From: Kangiella sp. | GTDB lineage: Bacteria > Pseudomonadota > Gammaproteobacteria > Enterobacterales > Kangiellaceae | Direction: 5' to 3' | Assembly (NCBI GenBank): GCA_026195755.1 | Contig: JAPHRL010000135.1 | Span: 1 to 9,913 of the forward strand | DNA length: 9,913 nt | Shown here: in pieces, positions 1 through 6,293 of the stretch | Layout of the letters: every line of letters starts with the position of its first letter | Position numbering within the stretch: position 1 is the stretch's first letter | The notes under the pieces: generated by a model | Told to the model about the DNA's origin: nothing | Databases searched by the model: none | Seen by the model: the letters and a program-made list of their open reading frames with translations, nothing else | Position numbers and translations under genes: made by a program

Positions 1-1398
1 GGCCGCCACAAAGAAAAAGTTCTACTGGCTAGTGGTCTTGATGATAATGACATTCTGTCGCAAGAGGCTATTGAACGTGGCTTGAATTGTTTGAAGCTTT
101 TCCAGGAACGAATTAGGAACATCCCTGCGAAGTACACCAAAGTGGTCGCAACCTATACGTTGCGCGAAGCCAAAAATGCAAAAGCATTTGTTGAGCCTGC
201 AGAGTTGATTCTTAATAATCCGATCGAAATTTTGCCAGGGAAGGAAGAGGCTCGACTGATTTATGAGGGAGTCTCACACAATCATCCAGACATTGAAACA
301 GCTTTAGTTGTCGATATTGGCGGGGGCAGTACTGAAATTGTCTTAGGTGATAAATTTAAACCGATTAATCTGGACAGTTTATCAATCGGCTGTGTCACCT
401 ATCAACGTTACTTCCCCAATGGCGAGCTTAACGAAAAACATTTCGAGAATGCCATTCTAACCGCTGCTGCCGAAATCTCACGTATCGAAAAGCGCTACCT
501 CTTTTCAAGTTGGCAACACTGTCTTGGCTCTTCCGGCAGTATCGAAGCAATCTATAAAGTATTGGTTGAACTCGGCTTTGACGAAGGCTTTATTCTACCA
601 AGTCATTTACAACTTCTTAAAGAACAATTGATCCAGATGGGCCACCTAGAAAACATTACTTTTAGTGGCCTATCGCTTAGCCGTCAAAATACTTTCGCGG
701 TAGGACTGGCGATACTGATTGCTCTGTTTCAAGAATTGAATATCGATAAAATGTATGTCGCCAACGGATCATTGCGTGAAGGGATTTTAATTGAGCTCGC
801 TGAAGAGTTAAAGGGCAACGATAACCGACATCATACTGCTCTATCACTTATGAGTCGTTTTAATGTGGATCAGGATTATGCCATCCAAGTCAAAAGTGCT
901 GCCCAGCATATTTTCGATCAAGTTGCTGATACCTGGAAAATTAATCATCCTATTTATAAAAACTATTTAGACTGGGCCTGCTTATTACATGAAATAGGCT
1001 TATCAATTAGCTTCTCTAAATTAAGACTACATAGTGCTTATATTGTACAGTATGGCGATATGCCGGGTTTCAGTCAGCAAACTAAGGAATCCTTAGCTGC
1101 TATCATCGCCAATCAACGTAAAAAACTCTACCCAGAGCAGTTTGATAATAAATACGACCCTGCAGATGCCTTGCTGGCAATCACACAAATTTTACGTCTC
1201 GCTATCCTATTGAATATCAAACGCGACCCTATGAATATTACGGGATTAACATTCGAAGCTCACAGTAACAATAAGCTAGCGATACGTATACCGCAACAAT
1301 GGGCTTACAAGCATCAACTACTCATAGCCGAACTCAATAAAGAGAAAGCTTACCTTGAATATCATCAAATAGAATTGAATTGGTTAATTGAAGATTAA
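1..1398 (+). CDS. ppx: Exopolyphosphatase Ppx, 5'-truncated by window edge
   Basis: Ppx removes terminal phosphate from long-chain polyphosphate in the cytoplasm. The reading frame is open from base 1, so 465 residues are visible. Alignment by eye to E. coli Ppx puts the first visible residue near E. coli position 39, so about 38 N-terminal residues, including the first phosphate-binding loop, lie outside. A TTG at 82 is internal, because the codons before it (GRHKEKVLLASGLDDND) already match the family. Seen (visible numbering): catalytic-type Glu83 in GKEEARL (equivalent to E. coli Glu121), DIGGGSTE at 105-112 (second actin-like phosphate loop), GSSGS near 176, LREG near 258, and an HD-like C-terminal domain with LLHEIG near 328-333 and LRLHSAYIVQ. 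The paralogue GppA is the main alternative; overall length and the C-terminal half favour Ppx. It converges on ppk1 with a 36 bp gap. Confidence 0.93.
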   Translation, partial: GRHKEKVLLASGLDDNDILSQEAIERGLNCLKLFQERIRNIPAKYTKVVATYTLREAKNAKAFVEPAELILNNPIEILPGKEEARLIYEGVSHNHPDIETALVVDIGGGSTEIVLGDKFKPINLDSLSIGCVTYQRYFPNGELNEKHFENAILTAAAEISRIEKRYLFSSWQHCLGSSGSIEAIYKVLVELGFDEGFILPSHLQLLKEQLIQMGHLENITFSGLSLSRQNTFAVGLAILIALFQELNIDKMYVANGSLREGILIELAEELKGNDNRHHTALSLMSRFNVDQDYAIQVKSAAQHIFDQVADTWKINHPIYKNYLDWACLLHEIGLSISFSKLRLHSAYIVQYGDMPGFSQQTKESLAAIIANQRKKLYPEQFDNKYDPADALLAITQILRLAILLNIKRDPMNITGLTFEAHSNNKLAIRIPQQWAYKHQLLIAELNKEKAYLEYHQIELNWLIED

Positions 1399-1434
1399 TT
1401 GAGTTTTTGTGAGCTTTTGTTGCAAGAACTGTTC

Positions 1435-3570
1435 TTATGACAACTTTGCCAATAGAAGATCGTGCAGTTTCTTACTATTCTTAATATGAGTAAAATGATA
1501 TTCACCATCCCCACCCAAACGCCAGCTTTGAATTTTTTCAGATGCCATCAATTTTAGCTCTTTGATCATTTGTTGCTTCGCTGGGTTAAACAAGATCGGG
1601 AAACAGGTTTCAACACGATAATACAAATTACGCTCCATCCAATCGGCAGAAGATGCATATAAGTTCTCTTCACCCTCCGCATAAAAATAATAAACACGAG
1701 AATGTTCAAGAAATCGACCAATAATGGAGATAACTTCGATATTGTCTGAGACACCTTCGATTCCAGGCCTCAAACAGCAGACACCACGAACGATTAGCTT
1801 GATGATAACCCCGGCAATTGATGCTCTATAAAGTGCTTCAATCAAAGACTGATCAGTTAAAGAGTTAATTTTAATTATGATCAGCGATTTTTTTCCAGCT
1901 AAAGCATTTTCAGTCTCAGCCTGAATAGACTTCATGATATTATCATGCAGGGTAAACGGTGCATGCCACAACTTATGTAACTGATACACTTTGCCCATGC
2001 CCGTTAACTGTTGAAACACTTTATGCACATCTTCACAGATTTCGGGGTCGCTACTTATAAGGCTATAGTCAGTGTACAGACGTGCATTGCCTGCATGATA
2101 ATTACCTGTGCCTAAGTGCACAAAACGTATTAAATGTTTCTTTTCACGCTTCACCACCAGGGTCATTTTGGCGTGAGTTTTATAACCGACAACACCATAA
2201 ACTACCAGTACTCCCGCCTCTTGTAGTTTCTGGGCTAACTCAATATTAGAAGCTTCATCAAAACGTGCACGAAGCTCTACTACCGCAGTGACCTCCTTGC
2301 CTGATTGTGCAGCCTCGATGAGCGCCTCTACGATTGCAGACTGACTACCCGTACGATATAAGGTTTGCTTAATCGCCAGAACCTCAGGGTCACTCGCAGC
2401 CTGACGAACAAAATCAATGACCGGCTGAAAACTTTGATAGGGATGGTGCAACAACACATCACGCTCTGATACCACATCAAAAACGCCACGGCGCTGAATA
2501 TCATCCGGCACTTTCGGTGTAAATCCATTGAACTTTAAATCAGGTCGTTCCACTAGATCAGGGAGTGAAATTAATCGATTTAGATTAACAGGGCCATTGA
2601 CACGATATAAATCGTCAGCCGTTAAATTACATTTTTGCAATAGAAAATTAACGATCTTATTCGGACAAGATTCTCCAACTTCCAGACGAACCGCAGCGCC
2701 AAAATTGCGTGACTGTAATTCACGCTTCAACGCGCTGGCTAAATCCTCTATCCCCTTTTCTTCTAACAACAAATCACTATCACGAGTTAATCGAAATTGG
2801 TAACAGCCGCTTATCTCCATGCCTGGAAATAAGTCTTCTGCAAACTCAGAAATGATTGCTGACAAATACACAAAGTTATGCCCATCACTACCACCTATCT
2901 TTTCAGGCAGCTCGATAATTCGTGGCAAAGAGCGTGGCATATGCAACACCGCAAACTCTAGGTCACGACCAAATGCATCATTGCCATGCAGGTGCAATAA
3001 GAAGTGTAAACTCTTATTAACCAGCCGCGGAAATGGATGAGTCAGATCAAGACTGATTGGACTGATAACGGGGGTGACTTGCTGCTTAAAGTATTTCTTA
3101 AGCCACTTGTATTGTTCATCATCCCAATGTTTGGGTGATAAGAAATGAATTTCCTCTTCAGCAAGTCTTGGTAATAATTCTTGATTGAAAATTCGATACT
3201 GTTCTTCTACCAGTTTATGAGCCTGCTCGTTTACCTGACGCAGTACTTCTTCAGTGGAGAGTCCATTGAGACCATAACGAGACTCGCCGCGAGCCAAACT
3301 ATGGCGAAGGCCTGCAACTCGAACTTCAAAAAACTCATCAAGATTATTACTACAGATAAATATAAAACGCATACGCTCAAGCAATGGAATCGATTGATCC
3401 AGCGCTTGTTGTAGAACACGCCAATTAAAAGCCAACAGGCTCAATTCTCGATTAAGATAATACTCAGGATTATTCAATGAAATTTTGTGTAAATCATCCA
3501 TCGACAAAGCCGACTGTTGCGGTCTATCGTCCAAATGTACAGCTGATGATTTATCTGCGGCAGATCCCAT
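1435..3570 (-). CDS. ppk1: Polyphosphate kinase 1
   Basis: Ppk1 reversibly polymerises the gamma-phosphate of ATP into polyphosphate and works at the membrane/cytoplasm. The protein has 711 residues against about 690 in E. coli. Seen: N-terminal domain YLNRELSLLAFNWRVLQ (38-54) and SNNLDEFFEVRVAGL (74-88); SERDVLLHHPYQSF (368-381); the two phospholipase-D-like catalytic modules with GYKTHAK (His466, equivalent to autophosphorylated E. coli His435) and LEHSRVY (His623, equivalent to His592); ARFDEASNI, HLGTGNYH, and SSADWMERN near 640-648. The first about 35 residues (MGSAADKSSA...) are a non-conserved leader. The ATG at 3570 is preceded by AAGGA with 5 nt spacing, which supports it over Met24. 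Ppx lies convergent at its 3' end, an arrangement also known in Pseudomonas, unlike the ppk-ppx operon of E. coli. A Pho-box-like repeat lies about 80 bp upstream. Confidence 0.96.
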   Translation of the reverse strand: MGSAADKSSAVHLDDRPQQSALSMDDLHKISLNNPEYYLNRELSLLAFNWRVLQQALDQSIPLLERMRFIFICSNNLDEFFEVRVAGLRHSLARGESRYGLNGLSTEEVLRQVNEQAHKLVEEQYRIFNQELLPRLAEEEIHFLSPKHWDDEQYKWLKKYFKQQVTPVISPISLDLTHPFPRLVNKSLHFLLHLHGNDAFGRDLEFAVLHMPRSLPRIIELPEKIGGSDGHNFVYLSAIISEFAEDLFPGMEISGCYQFRLTRDSDLLLEEKGIEDLASALKRELQSRNFGAAVRLEVGESCPNKIVNFLLQKCNLTADDLYRVNGPVNLNRLISLPDLVERPDLKFNGFTPKVPDDIQRRGVFDVVSERDVLLHHPYQSFQPVIDFVRQAASDPEVLAIKQTLYRTGSQSAIVEALIEAAQSGKEVTAVVELRARFDEASNIELAQKLQEAGVLVVYGVVGYKTHAKMTLVVKREKKHLIRFVHLGTGNYHAGNARLYTDYSLISSDPEICEDVHKVFQQLTGMGKVYQLHKLWHAPFTLHDNIMKSIQAETENALAGKKSLIIIKINSLTDQSLIEALYRASIAGVIIKLIVRGVCCLRPGIEGVSDNIEVISIIGRFLEHSRVYYFYAEGEENLYASSADWMERNLYYRVETCFPILFNPAKQQMIKELKLMASEKIQSWRLGGDGEYHFTHIKNSKKLHDLLLAKLS

Positions 3571-3592
3571 AGTATTCCTTGAGCGGTGGCAT
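3551..3592 (-). other. Possible 13-codon leader ORF overlapping the ppk1 start
   Basis: On the minus strand an ATG at 3592-3590 opens a 13-codon frame (MPPLKEYYGICRR) that ends in TAA at 3553-3551, inside ppk1 and out of frame with it. A strong Shine-Dalgarno-like GGGAGG lies at 3608-3603, 10 nt before this ATG. The SD of ppk1 itself lies within the small ORF. It could influence ppk1 translation by coupling or interference. No conservation data are available, and such a short frame can arise by chance. Confidence 0.25.
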
Positions 3593-3610
3593 TAAGCTAT
3601 AACCTCCCAA

Positions 3611-3632
3611 TAATAGCCTTTAAAAGCTATTA
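3611..3632. repeat. Inverted repeat in the ppk1 upstream region
   Basis: TAATAGC (3611-3617) and GCTATTA (3626-3632) form a perfect 7 bp inverted repeat around an 8 nt A/T-rich spacer. It sits downstream of the Pho-box-like element, where a -10 region and transcription start for ppk1 would be expected. It could be an operator or a 5' leader hairpin. It is not a terminator, as no T-run follows on either strand. Confidence 0.35.
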
Positions 3633-3647
3633 AAACTAGGGGACTCT

Positions 3648-3665
3648 ATGACAATTTGATGGCGG
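3648..3665 (-). promoter_or_regulatory. Candidate Pho box upstream of ppk1
   Basis: On the minus strand the 18-mer CCGCCATCAAATTGTCAT is two 7-mers, CCGCCAT and TTGTCAT, separated by an A-rich 4 nt spacer (11 bp period). The PhoB consensus is CTGTCAT-N4-CTGTCAT. Eleven of the 14 repeat positions match (5/7 and 6/7). A TTTAAT hexamer (5/6 to the -10 consensus) begins 13 nt downstream, somewhat further than the usual 10-11 nt. ppk genes are known PhoB targets in several gammaproteobacteria, which raises the prior. The match is by eye, without scoring. Confidence 0.45.
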
Positions 3666-3695
3666 TTGAACTCGCTCTGATACAAGCCCAACCGC
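3662..3695. repeat. 7 bp inverted repeat between rluB and ppk1
   Basis: GCGGTTG (3662-3668) and CAACCGC (3689-3695) are perfectly complementary across a 20 nt loop, just past the rluB stop codon. No U-run follows on the minus strand, so it is not a canonical intrinsic terminator. Its ppk1-proximal arm overlaps the upstream half of the candidate Pho box. It may be an RNA 3' end structure for rluB or a protein-binding site. Confidence 0.3.
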
Positions 3696-3716
3696 TGATA
3701 CTTTGAGGTGAATATA

Positions 3717-4520
3717 TTAACGCTTCTTCCAGATGTTTTTTTTCTGACGCTTATCAACTTCGGGGTGGGCACGACGTGGTGTAACTTCCAATTGAACTAA
3801 TTGAGCCAAATCCTTGATCTCTTGCTCATCCAAATCAATCCAGCGTCCGCGGCTGAGACGTTGAGGTAAGTTAATGGGTCCATACTGAACACGCATCAAA
3901 CGCGATACTTCAACACCCTGGGACTCCCATAGCTTACGAACCTCTCGGTTTTTACCTTCAGCCAACCCCACTTCATACCAGTGGTTCGCGCCTTCGCCAC
4001 CTTTGTCTTGAACATAAGTAAATTGGCACATATCACCTTCGATCAAGACACCCTTCGTCAGGTTAGTAATCATTTCAGGAGTTACTTCGCCATGTACACG
4101 CACCGCATATTTACGCTCAACCTGATAAGATGGATGCATCAAGCGATGAGCAAGCTCACCATTATTGGTGAACAGCAAAAGCCCGGTAGTATTAATATCC
4201 AAACGACCAATACTGATCCAACGACCGAAACTCGTGTTCGGTAAATTATCAAATACAGTCGCCCTTCCTTCCGGATCTTTCTTAGTCGAAACCTCACCCA
4301 AAGGCTTGTTATAGGCCAGGACACGAGTATAGGTTTCCTCTGCAGATTTAATCTTAATGATTCGACCGTCTACACGAATTGTATCGTTATCGGTAGCCCG
4401 CTCACCAAGTTTAGCGATTGAGCCATTAACACTGACACGTCCGCCCTCAATCCATTTCTCGATTTCACGACGAGAACCAAGACCGGCATTAGCAAGAATT
4501 TTCTGTAATTTTTCAGACAT
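3717..4520 (-). CDS. rluB: 23S rRNA pseudouridine synthase RluB
   Basis: RluB isomerises a uridine in helix 89 of 23S rRNA (U2605 in E. coli) to pseudouridine. The protein has 267 residues against about 290 in E. coli. Seen: an S4-type RNA-binding domain at 1-60 (EKLQKILANAGLGSRREIEK, then IEGGRVSVNG); the catalytic motif GRLDINTTGLLLFTNNGELA with Asp108; ERKYAVRVHG at 135-144; EGKNREVRKLW at 188-198; a short basic C-terminal tail (RQKKNIWKKR). RluB and RluE/RluF share these motifs; the N-terminal S4 domain and the neighbourhood of scpA/scpB favour RluB. The ATG at 4520 is the first possible start, because an in-frame TGA lies 12 nt upstream; its SD (GAAGTGG) is weak. A strong terminator separates it from the regulator gene upstream, so it needs its own promoter. 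Confidence 0.93.
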   Translation of the reverse strand: MSEKLQKILANAGLGSRREIEKWIEGGRVSVNGSIAKLGERATDNDTIRVDGRIIKIKSAEETYTRVLAYNKPLGEVSTKKDPEGRATVFDNLPNTSFGRWISIGRLDINTTGLLLFTNNGELAHRLMHPSYQVERKYAVRVHGEVTPEMITNLTKGVLIEGDMCQFTYVQDKGGEGANHWYEVGLAEGKNREVRKLWESQGVEVSRLMRVQYGPINLPQRLSRGRWIDLDEQEIKDLAQLVQLEVTPRRAHPEVDKRQKKNIWKKR

Positions 4521-4548
4521 GATGGTACCACTTCAAGAATATAGCCGC

Positions 4549-4577
4549 ATTTTAAGGGCTAGAAAGGGTTCAGTCGA
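4549..4577 (-). promoter_or_regulatory. Candidate sigma-70 promoter for rluB
   Basis: On the minus strand, TCGACT (4577-4572; 4/6 to TTGACA) and TAAAAT (4554-4549; 5/6 to TATAAT) are separated by exactly 17 bp. Transcription would start near 4542, leaving a leader of about 22 nt before the rluB ATG. A promoter is expected here because an intrinsic terminator closes the upstream gene. Confidence 0.45.
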
Positions 4578-4627
4578 GGAATATCAGGAAAACAGCAAAG
4601 AATAGGAATAGATTTACACCCATAATG

Positions 4628-4654
4628 AAAAAAGCCGCTTAAACAGCGGCTTTT
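4628..4654 (-). terminator. Intrinsic terminator after the receiver-protein gene
   Basis: A perfect 10 bp stem, AAAAGCCGCT (4630-4639) with AGCGGCTTTT (4645-4654), closes on a 5 nt loop. On the minus strand it is followed by a T-run of six bases (4633-4628). The stop codon of the receiver gene (4641-4639) lies in the loop/stem, so the hairpin begins inside the coding sequence. The opposite strand ends in four T's, so it may act weakly in both directions. Confidence 0.88.
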
Positions 4655-5208
4655 GCTCTAAATCCTGTGCGTCTTAATACGCAATCTTCATCCAGCAATC
4701 GGTCTATACGTTTAAAAACTTCAAGACGATTAAAGGGTTTTCGCATAAAGTCATCGGCTCCGATGCGCTCTGCGTAATAGGTTTCGGTGGCTTGGACGTT
4801 ACCACTAATCATGATTACTGGAATATCGCGAGTACGCGGGTCTTTACGTAATTGACGTAATGCTGCAAAGCCATTCATGCCGGGTAGGACAATATCAAGG
4901 AAGATGAGATCGGGCTTTTCGCGAAGCGCAACTTCTAAACCCTTTTCGGCATCTAATGCTGGATGCACGTCATAATGATTCTGCAAAAGCATTTTACGAA
5001 GGGTGACTTGAATGGTTTTTGAGTCATCAATGACAAGGATTTTGCTACCAGGTGCAGCATTGCGACGACGTTTAGTGCGACGCTCAACAGTCAAACTACC
5101 ATCTGAACCTTGCTTCAAGACTTGCTGATTATTCGAATCGTCACTGCGCCCTAAACCACTTATCTGGCGTTGGTCTACCAATGTGCGCAATCTGTTTATA
5201 ATGTTCAA
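4639..5208 (-). CDS. Stand-alone response-regulator receiver protein (CheY/PilG-like)
   Basis: The protein has 189 residues. Residues 55-175 form one receiver domain that accepts phosphate from a histidine kinase. Seen: acidic pair Asp61-Asp62, phospho-acceptor Asp105 in LIFLDIVLPGMNGF, switch Ser135 in VIMISG, Phe154 at the aromatic switch position, and Lys157-Pro158 in MRKPF. No output domain follows. The first about 54 residues are not part of the receiver fold: they are polar and end in a basic run (ERRTKRRR, 42-49). The start is TTG at 5208, preceded by a G-rich SD (GGGGGA); no ATG occurs before the receiver domain. Receiver-only proteins act in chemotaxis or twitching-motility systems, but no kinase or pilus gene is nearby, so partner and function are unknown. 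Its position between scpB and rluB interrupts a common gene order. Confidence 0.88.
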   Translation of the reverse strand: MNIINRLRTLVDQRQISGLGRSDDSNNQQVLKQGSDGSLTVERRTKRRRNAAPGSKILVIDDSKTIQVTLRKMLLQNHYDVHPALDAEKGLEVALREKPDLIFLDIVLPGMNGFAALRQLRKDPRTRDIPVIMISGNVQATETYYAERIGADDFMRKPFNRLEVFKRIDRLLDEDCVLRRTGFRAKAAV

Positions 5209-5225
5209 TGCTTCCCCCAGCTTGA

Positions 5226-5264
5226 TTTACAAAGCCACTGACACTTTTTGCAAGTGGCTGTAAA
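5226..5264 (-). promoter_or_regulatory. Hairpin in the leader of the receiver-protein mRNA
   Basis: TTTAC (5226-5230) plus AGCCACT (5233-5239) pair with AGTGGCT (5253-5259) plus GTAAA (5260-5264), with a 2 nt bulge and a 13 nt loop. A second short pairing, CACTT (5242-5246) with AAGTG (5252-5256), overlaps the main stem, so two alternative folds exist. It lies between a perfect -10 hexamer and the SD/TTG start, so it would be transcribed as 5' leader. No T-run follows on the minus strand, which argues against a terminator. Confidence 0.4.
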
Positions 5265-5274
5265 ACTTGGGGTC

Positions 5275-5280
5275 ATTATA
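5275..5280 (-). promoter_or_regulatory. Candidate -10 box for the receiver-protein gene
   Basis: The minus strand carries a perfect TATAAT here, about 67 nt before the TTG start. No recognisable -35 hexamer lies 15-18 bp upstream, so an activator may be needed or the match may be chance in AT-rich DNA. It would place the start near 5268, giving a leader of about 60 nt that includes the hairpin at 5226-5264. Confidence 0.35.
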
Positions 5281-5295
5281 ATTTTTGGGAATATT

Positions 5296-5322
5296 AAAAA
5301 CCTAGATCTAATTATCAATTAG
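5296..5322 (-). terminator. Weak terminator candidate after scpB
   Basis: CTAATT (5308-5313) and AATTAG (5317-5322) form a 6 bp AT-only stem with a 3 nt loop; on the minus strand TTTTT follows 7 nt later (5300-5296). The stem is weak and the T-run is displaced, so read-through from scpB into the receiver gene is plausible. Confidence 0.25.
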
Positions 5323-5327
5323 GCAAA

Positions 5328-6272
5328 TTAATGTATTGGATAAGTTGCTTTTTGTTCTGAATCCGTGTCTGAACTCTCATCTTCATAATCATCATTGTGA
5401 TTGTCTTCGAACTCAGTGCGATTCAATTCAGTGCCGTCAAAGTCTGTCTGCTCATCTTCAACTGACTCAATTCCTTCTGGATAAGGACCATCATTAATCG
5501 ATTCATCAGCTTGCTCAATCCCTTCGTAGCCTTCTTCGCCAGAATCCGGATCGATAATCTCAGGATCGATAGTTTCGGGATCAGGGTCGACAGTGTCTGG
5601 TTCGACACTATCTGGGGCGCTTGTCTCAGATCCATCAGCAGCCGATCCAAATGAATTGTCATCATGCCCTTCAGCTACGTTTGATTGCTCAGAAGTACTT
5701 TCCGACTCATCATCACCATCAAACTTGAACTCAGGGTTTAAGTTATCCAGATCTTGAAGCTCTGATAATGATGGCAACTCATCCAAACTTTTCAGGTTAA
5801 AGTAATCTAGGAAACCTTTAGTTGTGGCATAGAGCGCAGGCTTGCCTGGTACATCTCGATGCCCAACAACACGAATCCATTCGCGCTCAAGTAGAGTTTT
5901 GACGATTGACGAACTGACGCTGACACCACGGACTTGCTCAATATCACTACGCGTGGTTGGTTGGCGATAAGCAATCAAAGAAAGCGTTTCAAGCAAAGCA
6001 CGCGAATAGCGCGCTGGACGCTCTTCCCAAAGACGGGCAATCCACTCAGCATAGTCCTGGCGAGCCTGATAACGGAAACCACTGGCCACTTCGACCAATT
6101 CGATACCACGACCTTCTGCTTCCTGCTGTAACTGCTCAAGGGCAGCCTTAATGTGATCGGGTTTAATTTTCTCATCCTCAGCAAAAAGCTCCAGTATCCT
6201 ATCTTTCGACAAGGTGCTACCGGCAGCTAAAAGTGAAGCCTCAATAATGCGAACGATTTTTTCTTGATTCAT
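5328..6272 (-). CDS. scpB: Segregation and condensation protein ScpB with long acidic tail
   Basis: ScpB is the winged-helix (kite) subunit that dimerises and binds the ScpA linker in the SMC-ScpAB chromosome-condensation complex. From the ATG at 6272 the protein has 314 residues. An in-frame TTG at 6284 would add four (MALG); neither has a strong SD, and I prefer the ATG because MNQEKIVRIIEASLLAAG fits the family's N-terminus. Seen: two winged-helix regions over about the first 175 residues, with ALLETLSLIAYRQPTTRSDIEQVRGVSVSSS and the strand/helix GKPALYATTKGFLDYF, both typical of ScpB. The last about 130 residues are a low-complexity acidic tail (D, E, S rich) with pentapeptide repeats ending in P. 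The gene follows scpA by 21 nt. The tail makes it longer than most ScpB proteins, which are roughly 180-250 residues. Confidence 0.93.
   Translation of the reverse strand: MNQEKIVRIIEASLLAAGSTLSKDRILELFAEDEKIKPDHIKAALEQLQQEAEGRGIELVEVASGFRYQARQDYAEWIARLWEERPARYSRALLETLSLIAYRQPTTRSDIEQVRGVSVSSSIVKTLLEREWIRVVGHRDVPGKPALYATTKGFLDYFNLKSLDELPSLSELQDLDNLNPEFKFDGDDESESTSEQSNVAEGHDDNSFGSAADGSETSAPDSVEPDTVDPDPETIDPEIIDPDSGEEGYEGIEQADESINDGPYPEGIESVEDEQTDFDGTELNRTEFEDNHNDDYEDESSDTDSEQKATYPIH
5547..5612 (-). repeat. Degenerate 15-bp repeat encoding acidic pentapeptides in ScpB
   Basis: Four units of about 15 bp (5548-5562, 5563-5577, 5584-5598, 5599-5613), with a 6 bp insert after the second, share the pattern GGnTCGA-A-T-T. 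On the minus strand they encode DSVEP, DTVDP, (DP), ETIDP, EIIDP: a [DE]-x-[IV]-[DE]-P pentapeptide repeat within the acidic ScpB tail. The pattern indicates tandem expansion of a minisatellite-like unit. Confidence 0.7.
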
Positions 6273-6293
6273 ACCCAATGCCAATCAACTCAA

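Noticed and set aside
1424..1436. AAGAA-CTG-TTCTT hairpin between ppx and ppk1, as a shared terminator
   Set aside because: Only 5 bp, AT-rich, no T-run on either strand, and it overlaps the ppk1 stop.
2528..3414. Plus-strand open frames antisense to ppk1
   Set aside because: They lie opposite a well-conserved protein, have no SD, and encode no recognisable domain; they are shadows of ppk1.
3662..3695. Intrinsic terminator for rluB
   Set aside because: The stem is real, but the loop is 20 nt and no U-run follows; recorded only as an inverted repeat.
5423..5665. 80-codon minus-strand frame within the scpB tail
   Set aside because: It is an alternative frame of the repetitive acidic region with leucine-rich low complexity, explained by the repeats in the real frame.
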